This document shows, piece after piece, positions 17,268 through 25,505 of a stretch of 64,000 bases of DNA (positions are counted from its first letter, which is position 1; each line of letters starts with the position of its first letter). The notes under the pieces were generated by a model, which was given only the letters and a program-made list of their open reading frames with translations, was not told where the DNA came from and made no database searches. The stretch covers positions 124,001 through 188,000 of the forward strand of contig NZ_VOHA01000013.1 of assembly GCF_007859315.1 (NCBI RefSeq), in the 5' to 3' direction. Source of the DNA: Reyranella sp. CPCC 100927 (GTDB lineage Bacteria > Pseudomonadota > Alphaproteobacteria > Reyranellales > Reyranellaceae). Made by a program: the position numbers and the translations under genes.

Positions 17268-17303
17268 TCGCCGGGAGCGCCCCGTTGGGGACGCTCCCGG
17301 CGA
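17268..17303 (-). terminator. 12-bp intercistronic hairpin between binding-protein genes and permeases
   Basis: TCGCCGGGAGCG (17268-17279) and CGCTCCCGGCGA (17292-17303) are perfect complements with a 12-nt loop. No T-run. Its position after the last binding-protein gene resembles the REP hairpin after E. coli malE, which keeps binding-protein mRNA more abundant than permease mRNA. Confidence 0.6.
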
Positions 17304-17331
17304 TGAACGCATGCAATTCGCCTCAATCCGA

Positions 17332-18657
17332 TCATGTCCGCATGAAACCCTCGAGTTCACCCGCGGCCCAGTTCAGCGTCTTTTCCATCGCCTCTCCCTG
17401 CGCCTGGCGCGCCACCATCTTGGTCATGATGCCTTGCGTGTAGATCTGCACGGCGATCTTCGGTGGTGCCGGCGCACCGGCCATCGACAGGACCTGATGA
17501 TCGTGGGGATTGGGGTAGTGATAGAGCGTACCCTTGGGTGGGCCTTCCTCGGCCCAGGTCTTGAACGTGGTGAGCTTGGCAAACGACGGCAGGTCATAGC
17601 CGCCGCTGGCCGCCACCATCTTCTCGGCCGACGACGCTTGCGACAGGTCCATCAGCAGACTCTTGGCCGCCGGCTTGTTGCGGCTGAACGACCAGACGCC
17701 CCAGAAGTAGGGCACGAACGGCGCGAAACGGCCCTTGGGGCCGGCCGGCATACCGTGCGTCCACAGTTGCTCGGCAATCTGCGGCGCATCGCGCTTGGCC
17801 ACCGCCCAGGCGCTGGGCGGGTTCATGATCGAGGTCCCCTTGCCCGACACCAGCCACTTGTTGTTGGACGAATCGTCCCAGGCCGCGATATCGGCCGGCA
17901 TCACCGCCACCAGCCGCTTGTAGTAGTCCAGCGCCTGGCGCACGGCATCGGACTTCACCGTGATGTTGCCGCCGGCGTCGACCAGTTCGGCACCGAAGGA
18001 CGAGAAGATCGCTCCGGCGCTGTCAACCGAATCGGCGGTCACGCCGATGCCGATCCCGAACGGGAAGCCGGCCTTGTGGCAGGCCTCCGCTGCCTTGACA
18101 TAGGCATCCATGGTCCAGGTCTCGGTCTTGGGCGGGCCGCCGGCCGGGTACAGTGCCTGGATGTCGATGCCGGCATGTTGCTTTAGCAGATCGATGCGCG
18201 AGCAGGGTCCCTTGATCTGGCTGCCCACCGTGGCCGGCACCACGAGCCACTTGCCGTCGGCCTTGCCCAGGTACTCGACTGTCGCATTGACCTTGCCGTT
18301 CTGCTGGATCAGCGGACCCATCAGATCGTCGACCGGTTCGAGCAATTTGGCCTTGTCATGTGGCTCCCAGGACGGGAACGCCATGATGTCATGGCCGGAC
18401 CGGGCCTGTGCCTCGGCGGCGATGGTCAGACGGTTCTTGTTGCCCTGCGAGGTGATGTAGTCGATCTGGACCTCGACCTTTTCCTTGGCCGCCCATGCGT
18501 TGACCAGATCGGTGGTGGCCTGGTTGGCGCCCGGGACCCAGTGGTCCCAGAAGCCCATCGACAGCTTGCCGGCGGCATGCGCGCCGCGCACGAACGGCGC
18601 CGTCAGGACGGCGCCCGTTGCCAGACTTTGAAACGTCCGTCGCGAAAGTTTGGACAT
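17332..18657 (-). CDS. Sugar ABC transporter substrate-binding protein 1 (Tat signal)
   Basis: 441-residue family-1 extracellular solute-binding protein, last of four tandem paralogues in transcription order. The N-terminus KLSRRTFQSLATGAVLTAP is a twin-arginine signal, so it should be exported folded. The conserved core is shared with the other three (FWDHWVPGAN, ITSQGNK, GSQIKGPCSRIDLLKQHAG, NPPSAWAVAKRDAP, GTLYHYPNP). It is the most diverged copy: the segment after SGHDI reads MAFPSWEPHDKAKLLEP instead of the TW.PAEHAERLEP form. That segment corresponds to the cleft loop in MalE-like folds, suggesting a different ligand. Confidence 0.92.
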   Translation of the reverse strand: MSKLSRRTFQSLATGAVLTAPFVRGAHAAGKLSMGFWDHWVPGANQATTDLVNAWAAKEKVEVQIDYITSQGNKNRLTIAAEAQARSGHDIMAFPSWEPHDKAKLLEPVDDLMGPLIQQNGKVNATVEYLGKADGKWLVVPATVGSQIKGPCSRIDLLKQHAGIDIQALYPAGGPPKTETWTMDAYVKAAEACHKAGFPFGIGIGVTADSVDSAGAIFSSFGAELVDAGGNITVKSDAVRQALDYYKRLVAVMPADIAAWDDSSNNKWLVSGKGTSIMNPPSAWAVAKRDAPQIAEQLWTHGMPAGPKGRFAPFVPYFWGVWSFSRNKPAAKSLLMDLSQASSAEKMVAASGGYDLPSFAKLTTFKTWAEEGPPKGTLYHYPNPHDHQVLSMAGAPAPPKIAVQIYTQGIMTKMVARQAQGEAMEKTLNWAAGELEGFMRT

Positions 18658-18675
18658 GTCGATCCTCCTTCCGGC

Positions 18676-20007
18676 TCAGGTTCGCGTGAAGCCTTCGAGT
18701 TCACTGGTCGCCCAGGCGAGCGTCTTCTCCATGGCTTCGCCCTGGAAGTGCCGCACCGCCATCTTGGTCATGATGCCCTGGGTGTAGATCTGGACTGCGA
18801 TCTTGGGCGGCGCCGGCGCGGCAGCGATCGACAGGACCTGATGGTTGTGCGGATTGGGATAGTGATAAAGCGTGCCTTTCGGCGGACCTTCCTCGGCCCA
18901 GGTCTTGAAGGTGGTGAGATTGGCGAACGACGGCAGGTCGTAGCCGCCGCTGGCGATCACCATCTTCTCGGCTGCCGCCGGTTGCGACAGGTGGTTGATC
19001 AGGCTCTTGGCCGCCGCCTTGTTCTTGCCGAACGCCCACGTGCCCCAGAAGAACGGCAGGAAGGGCCCGAATCGACCCTTCGGGCCGGCCGGCATGCCGT
19101 GTGTCCAGCACTGTTCGGCAATCTGTGGCGCATCGCGCTTGGCGACAGCCCAGGCGCTGGGCGGGTTCATGACCAGTGCGCCTCGGCCCGACACCAGCCA
19201 CTTGTTGTTGGAGGCGTCGTCCCATGCCGGAACGTCCGACGGCAGGAACGCCAGCAGCCGCTTATAGTAGTCCAGTGCCTGACGCACCGGATCCGACTTG
19301 GCGGTGATGTTGCCCTTGGCATCCACCAGTTGGGCACCGAAGCCATGGAAGATGGCGCCAATGGTGTCGACTGAATCGGAGGTGATGCCGAGCCCGATGC
19401 CGAAGGGAACGCCCCCCTTGTGGCAGGCCTCCGCTGCTTTCAGGAACGTCTCGAGGTTCCAGGCGTCGGCCTTGGGTGCCTCGCCGGCCGGGTACATCGC
19501 CTGAATGTCGATGCCGGCATGCTGCTTCAGCAGGTCGATGCGCGAGCAGGGGCCCTTCATCTGGCTGCCCGCCGTCGCCGGCACCGCCAGCCACTTGCTG
19601 CCCTGCTTGCCGAGATACTCGACGGTCGCGTTCACGGCGCCGTTCTGCTTGATGAGCGGCTCCATCAGGTCGGTGACGGGCTCCAGCCGTTCGGCATGTT
19701 CCGCCGGCCACCACGTCGCCATCGCGATGATGTCGTGACCCGACCGCGCCTGCGCCTCGGCCTGCACCGTCAGCAACAGTTTGTTGCCCTGCGAGGTGAT
19801 GTAGTCGATCTGGACCTCGACCTTCTCCTTGGCGGCCCACTCGTTGACCAGGTCGGTCGTGGCCTTGTTGGCGCCGGGCACCCAGTGGTCCCAGAAGCCG
19901 ATGGAGAGTTTGCCCGCGGCATGAGCGCCGCGCACGAATGGTGCGGCTAGCGCCGTACCGGCGGCTAGCGTGTGGAACGTACGCCGTGACAGTCTGGTTG
20001 TCGCCAT
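18676..20007 (-). CDS. Sugar ABC transporter substrate-binding protein 2 (Tat signal)
   Basis: 443-residue paralogue of its neighbours with the Tat signal TTRLSRRTFHTLAAGTALA. The core blocks are the same as in the other copies. The variable cleft segment reads MATWWPAEHAERLEPV. The C-terminus is KTLAWATSELEGFTRT. It begins only 18 bp upstream of copy 1, so the two are certainly co-transcribed. Its close overall similarity to copies 3 and 4 suggests a recent tandem duplication followed by local divergence. Confidence 0.92.
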   Translation of the reverse strand: MATTRLSRRTFHTLAAGTALAAPFVRGAHAAGKLSIGFWDHWVPGANKATTDLVNEWAAKEKVEVQIDYITSQGNKLLLTVQAEAQARSGHDIIAMATWWPAEHAERLEPVTDLMEPLIKQNGAVNATVEYLGKQGSKWLAVPATAGSQMKGPCSRIDLLKQHAGIDIQAMYPAGEAPKADAWNLETFLKAAEACHKGGVPFGIGLGITSDSVDTIGAIFHGFGAQLVDAKGNITAKSDPVRQALDYYKRLLAFLPSDVPAWDDASNNKWLVSGRGALVMNPPSAWAVAKRDAPQIAEQCWTHGMPAGPKGRFGPFLPFFWGTWAFGKNKAAAKSLINHLSQPAAAEKMVIASGGYDLPSFANLTTFKTWAEEGPPKGTLYHYPNPHNHQVLSIAAAPAPPKIAVQIYTQGIMTKMAVRHFQGEAMEKTLAWATSELEGFTRT

Positions 20008-20122
20008 ATCGATCCTCCCATGGAAGCGCTTTCTTTCTTGATTGGTTCGATGTGGACGGCCTATGTGCCGCGTTGTTGGTCTGGCTTACCTCCTGCGAAT
20101 GTTCCCGTACGCGTTGCGGTGT

Positions 20123-21460
20123 TCAGGTCCGCATGAACCCTTCGATCTCGCCTGTGGCCCAGTCGAGGGTCTTCTCGATTGCCTCGCCCTGGAAGTGTCG
20201 CACGGCCACCTTGGTCATCAAGCCCTGATTGTAGATCTGTACGGCAATCTTGGGCGGCGCCGGCGCGGCGGCAATCGACAGGATCTGGTGATTGTGCGGG
20301 TTGGCGTAGTGATACAGCGTTCCCTTGGGCGGACTTTCCTCGGCCCAGGTTTTGAAGGTCGTGAGATTGGCGAACGACGGCAGATCAAACCCGCTGCTGG
20401 CGGCCACCATCCGTTCGGCGGACGACGCCTGCGAGAGATGGGTCAGCAGGCTTTTCGCCGCCGACTTGTTCTTGCCGAAGCTCCAGGCACCCCAGAAGAA
20501 CGGCAGGAACGGTGAATAGCGGCCTTTTGGCCCCGCCGGCATGCCGTGTGTCCAGCACTGTTCGGCAACTTGCGGGGCGTCGCGCTTGGCGACCGCCCAG
20601 GCGCTGGGCGGGTTCATGATCATGGCGCCCTTGCCGGCGACCAGCCACTTGTTGTTGGACGCATCGTCCCAGGCCGGCGCATCGGGCGGCAGGAACGCCA
20701 TCAGCTTCTTGTAATAGTCGAGCGCCTGACGCACCGGGTCAGATTTGGCGGTGATGTTGCCCTTGGCATCGACGAGCTGGGCACCGAAGCCATGGAAGAT
20801 GGCGCCGATCGTATCGACGGAATCGGCGGTTGTACCCAGGCCGATGCCGAACGGCACACCGCCCTTGTGGCAGGCTGCAGCCGCTTTCAGGAACGCCTCG
20901 TACGTCCAGTCATCGGCTTTTGGAGCCTGGCCGGCTGGATACATCGCCTGGATGTCGATGCCGGCATGCTGCTTCAAGAGGTCGATGCGCGAGCAGGGCC
21001 CCTTGATCTGGCTGCCCGATGTCGCGGGCACCGCGAGCCACTTGCCGCCCTGTTTGCCGAGATACTCGACCGTCGCGTTGACGGCACCGTTCTGCTTGAT
21101 CAGCGCGTCCATGACGTCGTTGACGGGCTCCAGCCGCTCGGCATGCTCGGCCGGCAACCAGGTGTTCATCGTCATGATGTCATGGCCGGAACGCGCCTGC
21201 GCCTCGGCGGCCACGGTCAGCAGCAGCTTGTTGCCCTGCGAGGTGATGTGGTCGATCTGGACCTCGACCTTTTCCTTGGCGGCCCATTCGTTGACCAGGT
21301 CGGTCGTGATCTTGTTGGCGCCTGGCACCCAGTGATCCCAGAAGCCGATGGAGAGTTTGCCGGCGGCATGAGCGCCGCGCACGAACGGTGCCGTCAGCGC
21401 GGTGGCGGCAGCGAAGCCGTGGAACGTGCGGCGCGACAGGCGGGAAGTCGACACGGCCAT
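20123..21460 (-). CDS. Sugar ABC transporter substrate-binding protein 3 (Tat signal)
   Basis: 445-residue paralogue with the Tat signal SRLSRRTFHGFAAATALTAP. The variable cleft segment is MTMNTWLPAEHAERLEPV. The start is ambiguous: AAGGAG sits one base before the ATG at 21460, whereas the GTG two codons later (21454) has the ideal seven-base spacing, so GTG may be the real initiator. The 115-bp gap to copy 2 holds no clear signal. It probably delivers a related sugar to the same MalF/MalG pair. Confidence 0.9.
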   Translation of the reverse strand: MAVSTSRLSRRTFHGFAAATALTAPFVRGAHAAGKLSIGFWDHWVPGANKITTDLVNEWAAKEKVEVQIDHITSQGNKLLLTVAAEAQARSGHDIMTMNTWLPAEHAERLEPVNDVMDALIKQNGAVNATVEYLGKQGGKWLAVPATSGSQIKGPCSRIDLLKQHAGIDIQAMYPAGQAPKADDWTYEAFLKAAAACHKGGVPFGIGLGTTADSVDTIGAIFHGFGAQLVDAKGNITAKSDPVRQALDYYKKLMAFLPPDAPAWDDASNNKWLVAGKGAMIMNPPSAWAVAKRDAPQVAEQCWTHGMPAGPKGRYSPFLPFFWGAWSFGKNKSAAKSLLTHLSQASSAERMVAASSGFDLPSFANLTTFKTWAEESPPKGTLYHYANPHNHQILSIAAAPAPPKIAVQIYNQGLMTKVAVRHFQGEAIEKTLDWATGEIEGFMRT

Positions 21461-21515
21461 ACTCCTTCGGAACGTCCCGGTGCGATCGGCGTATTGCAAG
21501 TCCTTGATGCAAGGT

Positions 21516-21545
21516 GCGGTACCCACGATCGATCGCGGGTACCGC
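21516..21545 (-). terminator. Hairpin between binding-protein genes 4 and 3
   Basis: GCGGTACCC (21516-21524) pairs with GGGTACCGC (21537-21545), loop of 12. It may terminate part of the transcription from the first binding-protein gene or stabilise its message. Confidence 0.4.
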
Positions 21546-21557
21546 TTTGCCGGCGGC

Positions 21558-22895
21558 TCAGGTCCGCATAAAGCCTTCGAGTTCGCTGGTCGCCCAGTCG
21601 AGGGTCTTCTCCATGGCCTCGCCCTGGAAGTGCCGCACCGCCATCTTGGTCATCAGGCCCTGATTGTAGATCTGCACCGCGATCTTCGGCGGTGCCGGCG
21701 CCGCGCCGACCGACAGGGTCTGGTGATTGTGCGGGTTCGGATAGTGGTACAGCGTGCCTTTGGGCGGGCCTTCCTCGGCCCAGGTCTTGAACGTGGTGAG
21801 CTTGGCAAACGAGGGCAGGTCGTAACCGCCGCTGGCCGCCACCATCTTCTCGGCTGACGACGCCTGTGAAAGGTGCATCAGCAGGCTCTTGGCCGCCGAC
21901 TTGTTCTTGCCGAAGTTCCAGGTGCTCCAGAAGTAGGGCAGGAACGGCGCGAAGCGGCCCTTGGGTCCGGCCGGCATGCCGTGCGTCCAGCACTGTTCGG
22001 CGACTTTAGGCGCGTCGCGCTTGGCCACGGCCCAGGCGCTGGGCGGGTTCATGATCGAGGCGCCCCTGCCCGATACCAGCCACTTGTTGTTGGAGGCGTC
22101 ATCCCATGCCGGCGCATCGGGCGGCAGGAAGGCCATCAGCCGCTTGTAGTAGTCGAGCGCCTGGCGGACCGGATCCGACTTGGCCGTGATGTTGCCCTTG
22201 GCATCGACAAGCTGGGCGCCGAAGCCGTGGAAGAACGCGCCGATGGTGTCGACCGAGTCGGTGGTCGTACCCAGGCCAATGCCGAAGGTGGCCCCGGCCT
22301 TGTGGCAGGCTTCCGCCGCCTTCAGGTAGGCGTCGTAGGTCCAGCTGTCGGCCTTGGCGGCTTCGCCTGCAGGATACAGCGCCTGGATGTCGATGCCGGC
22401 ATGCTGCTTCAAGAGATCGATGCGTGTGCAGGGGCCCTTGATCTGGCTGCCCACGGTGGCCGGCACCGACAGCCACTTGCCGTCCTTCTTGCCGAGATAT
22501 TCGACCGTTCCGTTGACGGCGCCGTTCTGCTTGATCAGCTCGTCCATGACGTCGTTGACGGGCTCCAGACGCTCCGCGTGCTCGTGCGGCAGCCACGTGT
22601 AGGTCGCCAGAATATCGTGGCCTGAGCGGGCCTGTGCTTCGGCGGCGATGGTCAGCAGCAGCTTGTTGTTCTGCGAGGTGATGTAGTCGATCTTGGCGTC
22701 GACTTTCTCCTTTTCTGCCCATTCCTTGACCAGATCCTCGGTCGCCTTGTTGGCGCCGGGCACCCAGTGATCCCAGAACCCGATCGTCAGCGAGCCGGCG
22801 GCGTGGGCACCCCGCACGAACGGCATGCTGACGAGCGCTGTCGACGCCAGCGCTGCCTTGGCAACTCTTCTGCGAGTCAGACTCCGAGTCTTCAT
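21558..22895 (-). CDS. Sugar ABC transporter substrate-binding protein 4 (Tat signal), operon head
   Basis: 445-residue paralogue and the first gene of the minus-strand transporter operon. The ATG at 22895 follows GGAGGACAACGCC. The signal MKTRSLTRRRVAKAALAST has a twin-arginine-like RRR motif, different from the SRRTF of the other three. The variable segment reads LATYTWLPHEHAERLEPV. The mature core is otherwise shared (FWDHWVPGANKATEDLV, ITSQNNKLLL). Its distinct signal peptide and upstream 319-bp regulatory gap suggest it is the best-expressed or ancestral member. Confidence 0.92.
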   Translation of the reverse strand: MKTRSLTRRRVAKAALASTALVSMPFVRGAHAAGSLTIGFWDHWVPGANKATEDLVKEWAEKEKVDAKIDYITSQNNKLLLTIAAEAQARSGHDILATYTWLPHEHAERLEPVNDVMDELIKQNGAVNGTVEYLGKKDGKWLSVPATVGSQIKGPCTRIDLLKQHAGIDIQALYPAGEAAKADSWTYDAYLKAAEACHKAGATFGIGLGTTTDSVDTIGAFFHGFGAQLVDAKGNITAKSDPVRQALDYYKRLMAFLPPDAPAWDDASNNKWLVSGRGASIMNPPSAWAVAKRDAPKVAEQCWTHGMPAGPKGRFAPFLPYFWSTWNFGKNKSAAKSLLMHLSQASSAEKMVAASGGYDLPSFAKLTTFKTWAEEGPPKGTLYHYPNPHNHQTLSVGAAPAPPKIAVQIYNQGLMTKMAVRHFQGEAMEKTLDWATSELEGFMRT

Positions 22896-23132
22896 GGCGT
22901 TGTCCTCCGTGGTGCGCCGGCACATGGGCTCGGCGTTCTTTCTTTCTCGCATCCCGATCGTTGCGCGATGCGTGCACTCTGTGACGGTGCTTTGGCATGG
23001 ATGCTAAGCGCATTCTGCACATCAGGTCTATACCCATTGTCGGCCTAGGGTTGCATGACCAACAAATGAGCAGCCGTTTGACGCCGGCTGACGGCCACGG
23101 TGGCTGCGGCGCCCATGACGGCTGCATGGCAA

Positions 23133-23162
23133 GTAACCGGAAGGTTACATCGGCTGTTGACA
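23133..23162 (+). promoter_or_regulatory. Operator-like palindrome and -35-like element before the aldolase gene
   Basis: GTAACC-GGAA-GGTTAC (23133-23148) is a perfect 6-bp inverted repeat in the 319-bp divergent gap (22896-23214) between the binding-protein operon and the aldolase. TTGACA follows at 23157-23162. The matching -10 is weak (a GATGCT-like hexamer near 23181). A regulator of both directions could bind here. No other structure was clear in the gap. Confidence 0.35.
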
Positions 23163-23214
23163 GGCCCGCGCATCCGCCTCGATGCTGGTCGACAGTGGTC
23201 GAGGGAGGCGCGGC

Positions 23215-24018
23215 GTGCGGGAGAACACCGTCAAGAAGATCTGGGCCGCGGGCGGCGCCGTGGTGAACGGCTGGCTCGGCATTCCCAGCAGTGTCGCCGC
23301 CGAAAACATGGCGCAGGCCGGTTGGGATTCGCTGACCGTCGACTTGCAGCACGGCCTGGTCGACTACCAGGCCGGCGTTGGCATGATGCAGGCGGTCTGT
23401 ACCACGGCCACCATGCCGTTGTGCCGGGTGCCGTGGAACGAGCCCGGCATCATCATGAAGATGCTCGATGCCGGCGCCATGGGCGTGATCTGCCCGATGA
23501 TCAACTCCCGCGCCGAGTGCGAGGCTTTTGTCGGCGCCTGCCGCTACGCGCCAGTCGGCTATCGCAGCGTCGGTCCGACCCGCGCCACCTGGTGGGCCGG
23601 CGCCGACTACCTGAAGCAGGCCAACGGCCAGATCGTTACCATGGCGATGATCGAGACCCGCAAGGCGCTCGACAACCTGGACGAGATCCTGAGCGTCCCG
23701 GGGTTGGACGGCATCTATGTCGGTCCGGCCGATCTTGGCCTGTCGCTGGGCAAGGAGCCGCGCGGCGACCACACCGACCCGTTCATGGTCGACACCATCA
23801 AGGGCATCCTGGCGGCAGCCAAGAAGCACAAGATCCATGCCGGCCTGCACTGTGCCTCCACCGCCTACGCCCGGCAGGCGATCGAATGGGGCTATCAGTT
23901 CGTCACCATTCTCGCGGACAACGCGCTGTTGATGAACGCGGCCAAGCAGACCGTGGCCGAGATGCGAGCCGGCACCGGTGCCGCAACGACAGCGGCAAAG
24001 CCGACGGGTCCGTACTGA
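23215..24018 (+). CDS. HpcH/HpaI-family class II aldolase
   Basis: 267-residue metal-dependent aldolase of the HpcH/GarL/RhmA type, cleaving 2-keto-3-deoxy acids to pyruvate and an aldehyde. The GTG at 23215 is chosen because GGAGG lies six bases upstream. Family blocks are LTVDLQHGLVDYQ (catalytic His), AMIETRKALDNLDEIL (metal Glu) and DGIYVGPADLGLSLG. It is transcribed divergently from the sugar transporter operon and shares its regulatory gap. A catabolic role for the imported sugar acid is likely but inferred. Confidence 0.9.
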   Translation: MRENTVKKIWAAGGAVVNGWLGIPSSVAAENMAQAGWDSLTVDLQHGLVDYQAGVGMMQAVCTTATMPLCRVPWNEPGIIMKMLDAGAMGVICPMINSRAECEAFVGACRYAPVGYRSVGPTRATWWAGADYLKQANGQIVTMAMIETRKALDNLDEILSVPGLDGIYVGPADLGLSLGKEPRGDHTDPFMVDTIKGILAAAKKHKIHAGLHCASTAYARQAIEWGYQFVTILADNALLMNAAKQTVAEMRAGTGAATTAAKPTGPY

Positions 24019-24036
24019 GGCAGGTTGATCGTATGG

Positions 24037-24060
24037 CTTCTCCGCGCAGACGCGGAGAAG
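24037..24060 (+). terminator. Hairpin after the aldolase gene
   Basis: CTTCTCCGCG (24037-24046) pairs with CGCGGAGAAG (24051-24060), four-base loop, 19 bp past the aldolase stop. No T-run follows, so a Rho-independent role is probable but not proved. Confidence 0.55.
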
Positions 24061-24167
24061 GGAGGTTTCCCCGCGCGTCGCTTCGCTGCGGTCTGTAACC
24101 ACCGCTTCACAGTTCCCACGCTAGAGTGCCGACCGCGGGTTCGACGCAGGGCGGGTTGGGACAGTCG

Positions 24168-24890
24168 ATGCGGATGCAGGAGGCAGCCTCCGGAGCGATG
24201 TGGGGCCCGGTTCTGCTTCTGACGTCGGGGTTGTTCGGCGGCATCGCGTCAGCCGCCCCTCCCGCGGAAGAAGGCATGTTGCGTGACGCGCCGCCACGGG
24301 ACGGCATCGTCTTCGATATTGCAGCCCAACCCCTGGCATCGGCGCTGGAAGCCTACAGCGCAATGACTGGGCTCGACGTGTTTTACGATGGTGCGCTGGC
24401 CGTGGCGATACGCTCCAGCCACGTGAAGGGGCAGTTTGCGGCACCGGCGGCACTGCATCTCCTCCTGCGGGGTACGGAACTCACTGCCCGATCGACGGGG
24501 GCGGGCAGCTTCACCATCGAACCGACGGCGAGCGCATCGGCCCGACGCGCGCCGGCCGCCGGCAGCAGTTCCTATGAGGCCTATTTCGCGCTGGTTCAGG
24601 CTAACGTCGCGCGGACCCTGTGCAGCAGTCCCCAGACTCGGCCGGGACGCTACCAGGTTGTCATCAAATTATGGATCGCGCCCACAGGCGTCATTCGGCG
24701 CACCGAATTGTCCGAGTCGACGGGCGGGCCGTCGCGTGACCAGGCCTTCTTGAATGTGCTGCGGAATCTGCAAATCGGCGCCTCGCCGCCACCGCGCATG
24801 CCTCAGCCGATCACTATGGCCGTTTTGCCGCGCACGGGGCTGCAACCGGCCGATTGCGGTGTTGTCGGCAGTCGTGCCGGCGAGCGATAG
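24168..24890 (+). CDS. Exported STN-TonB_C protein 1
   Basis: 240-residue protein combining two domains rarely seen together. After a hydrophobic export segment (MWGPVLLLTSGLFGGIASA) comes an STN domain: FDIAAQPLASALEAYSAMTG, then LDVFYDGALA and an LLLRGTELTA segment. STN is the periplasmic signalling domain normally found on TonB-dependent transducers or secretins. The C-terminal half (RYQVVIKLWIAPTGVIRRTE through PPPRMPQPITMAVLP) looks like a TonB C-terminal domain, matching the TonB at 46438. No beta-barrel is present. The ATG at 24168 is a choice among several. It is followed at once by an ECF sigma and FecR, so it probably signals to them. Confidence 0.75.
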   Translation: MRMQEAASGAMWGPVLLLTSGLFGGIASAAPPAEEGMLRDAPPRDGIVFDIAAQPLASALEAYSAMTGLDVFYDGALAVAIRSSHVKGQFAAPAALHLLLRGTELTARSTGAGSFTIEPTASASARRAPAAGSSSYEAYFALVQANVARTLCSSPQTRPGRYQVVIKLWIAPTGVIRRTELSESTGGPSRDQAFLNVLRNLQIGASPPPRMPQPITMAVLPRTGLQPADCGVVGSRAGER

Positions 24891-25492
24891 GCACGCGGAT
24901 AGCCGGCAGGGGCCGGGATGGGCTGCGGCGGTTCCTCGTCGACAGCTATGATGATCTGAAGTCGCGGTTGACCCGGCGGCTGGGGTCTGCCGATCTCGCC
25001 GGCGAAGTTTTGCACGAAACGTGGCTGCGGCTGGATCGTGCCGCCGTGGCCAGCGACGTGCGCAGTCCCCGTCTCTATCTGTTGCGCGTTGCGCTGAACA
25101 TCGCCTGGAAACGGCTGAAGGCCGAACCGCGCACCCTGACACTGTCCGATGCCAAGGCGGCAATGGGCATCGCCGACGAAGCGCCCGACGCGGCGCGGGC
25201 GACGTTGGCGCGTCTCGACCTGCAGGCACTCGGCCACGCCATGGCCGAGCTCACGCCGCGCCGCCGCCAAGTCCTGTTGGCCTCGCGCCTGGAAGGTATC
25301 CCGCTGCGCGAGATCGCCATCCGGCTGGGCATCTCCCAACGTTTGGTCGAACTCGAATTGAAGCACGCCCTGGCCCACTGCGCCTTGCGCCTGGACAAAA
25401 CAGTAACACAGCGATTCGGTCCCCGGCCTCGCCAGGGATCTGATGACATGGCGAACAACGCCCGGGGTGAGCCGGGCGGTACGAAATCCTGA
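24854..25492 (+). CDS. ECF sigma factor 1 (FecI-like)
   Basis: Up to 212 residues. Region 2 is visible as YDDLKSRLTRRLGSADLAGE with the LHETWLRLDRA helix and SPRLYLLRVALNIAWKR. Region 4 is LTPRRRQVLLASRLEGIPL then REIAIRLGISQRLVELELKHAL. This is the small FecI-type sigma form. The start is problematic: no in-frame ATG or GTG precedes region 2. The only listed candidate is TTG at 24854, which overlaps the previous gene by 37 bases and has no clear ribosome site; CTG at 24923 would align with the paralogue at 40539. Translation is probably coupled to the STN-TonB_C gene. FecR follows 13 bp later. Confidence 0.8.
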   Translation: MRCCRQSCRRAIGTRIAGRGRDGLRRFLVDSYDDLKSRLTRRLGSADLAGEVLHETWLRLDRAAVASDVRSPRLYLLRVALNIAWKRLKAEPRTLTLSDAKAAMGIADEAPDAARATLARLDLQALGHAMAELTPRRRQVLLASRLEGIPLREIAIRLGISQRLVELELKHALAHCALRLDKTVTQRFGPRPRQGSDDMANNARGEPGGTKS

Positions 25493-25505
25493 GAGCTGGT
25501 GGGGG

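Noticed and set aside
22099-24102. 667-residue minus-strand open frame over binding protein 4 and the aldolase
   Set aside because: It overlaps two well-supported genes in other frames, and its sequence is Arg/Gly-rich with no recognisable motif.
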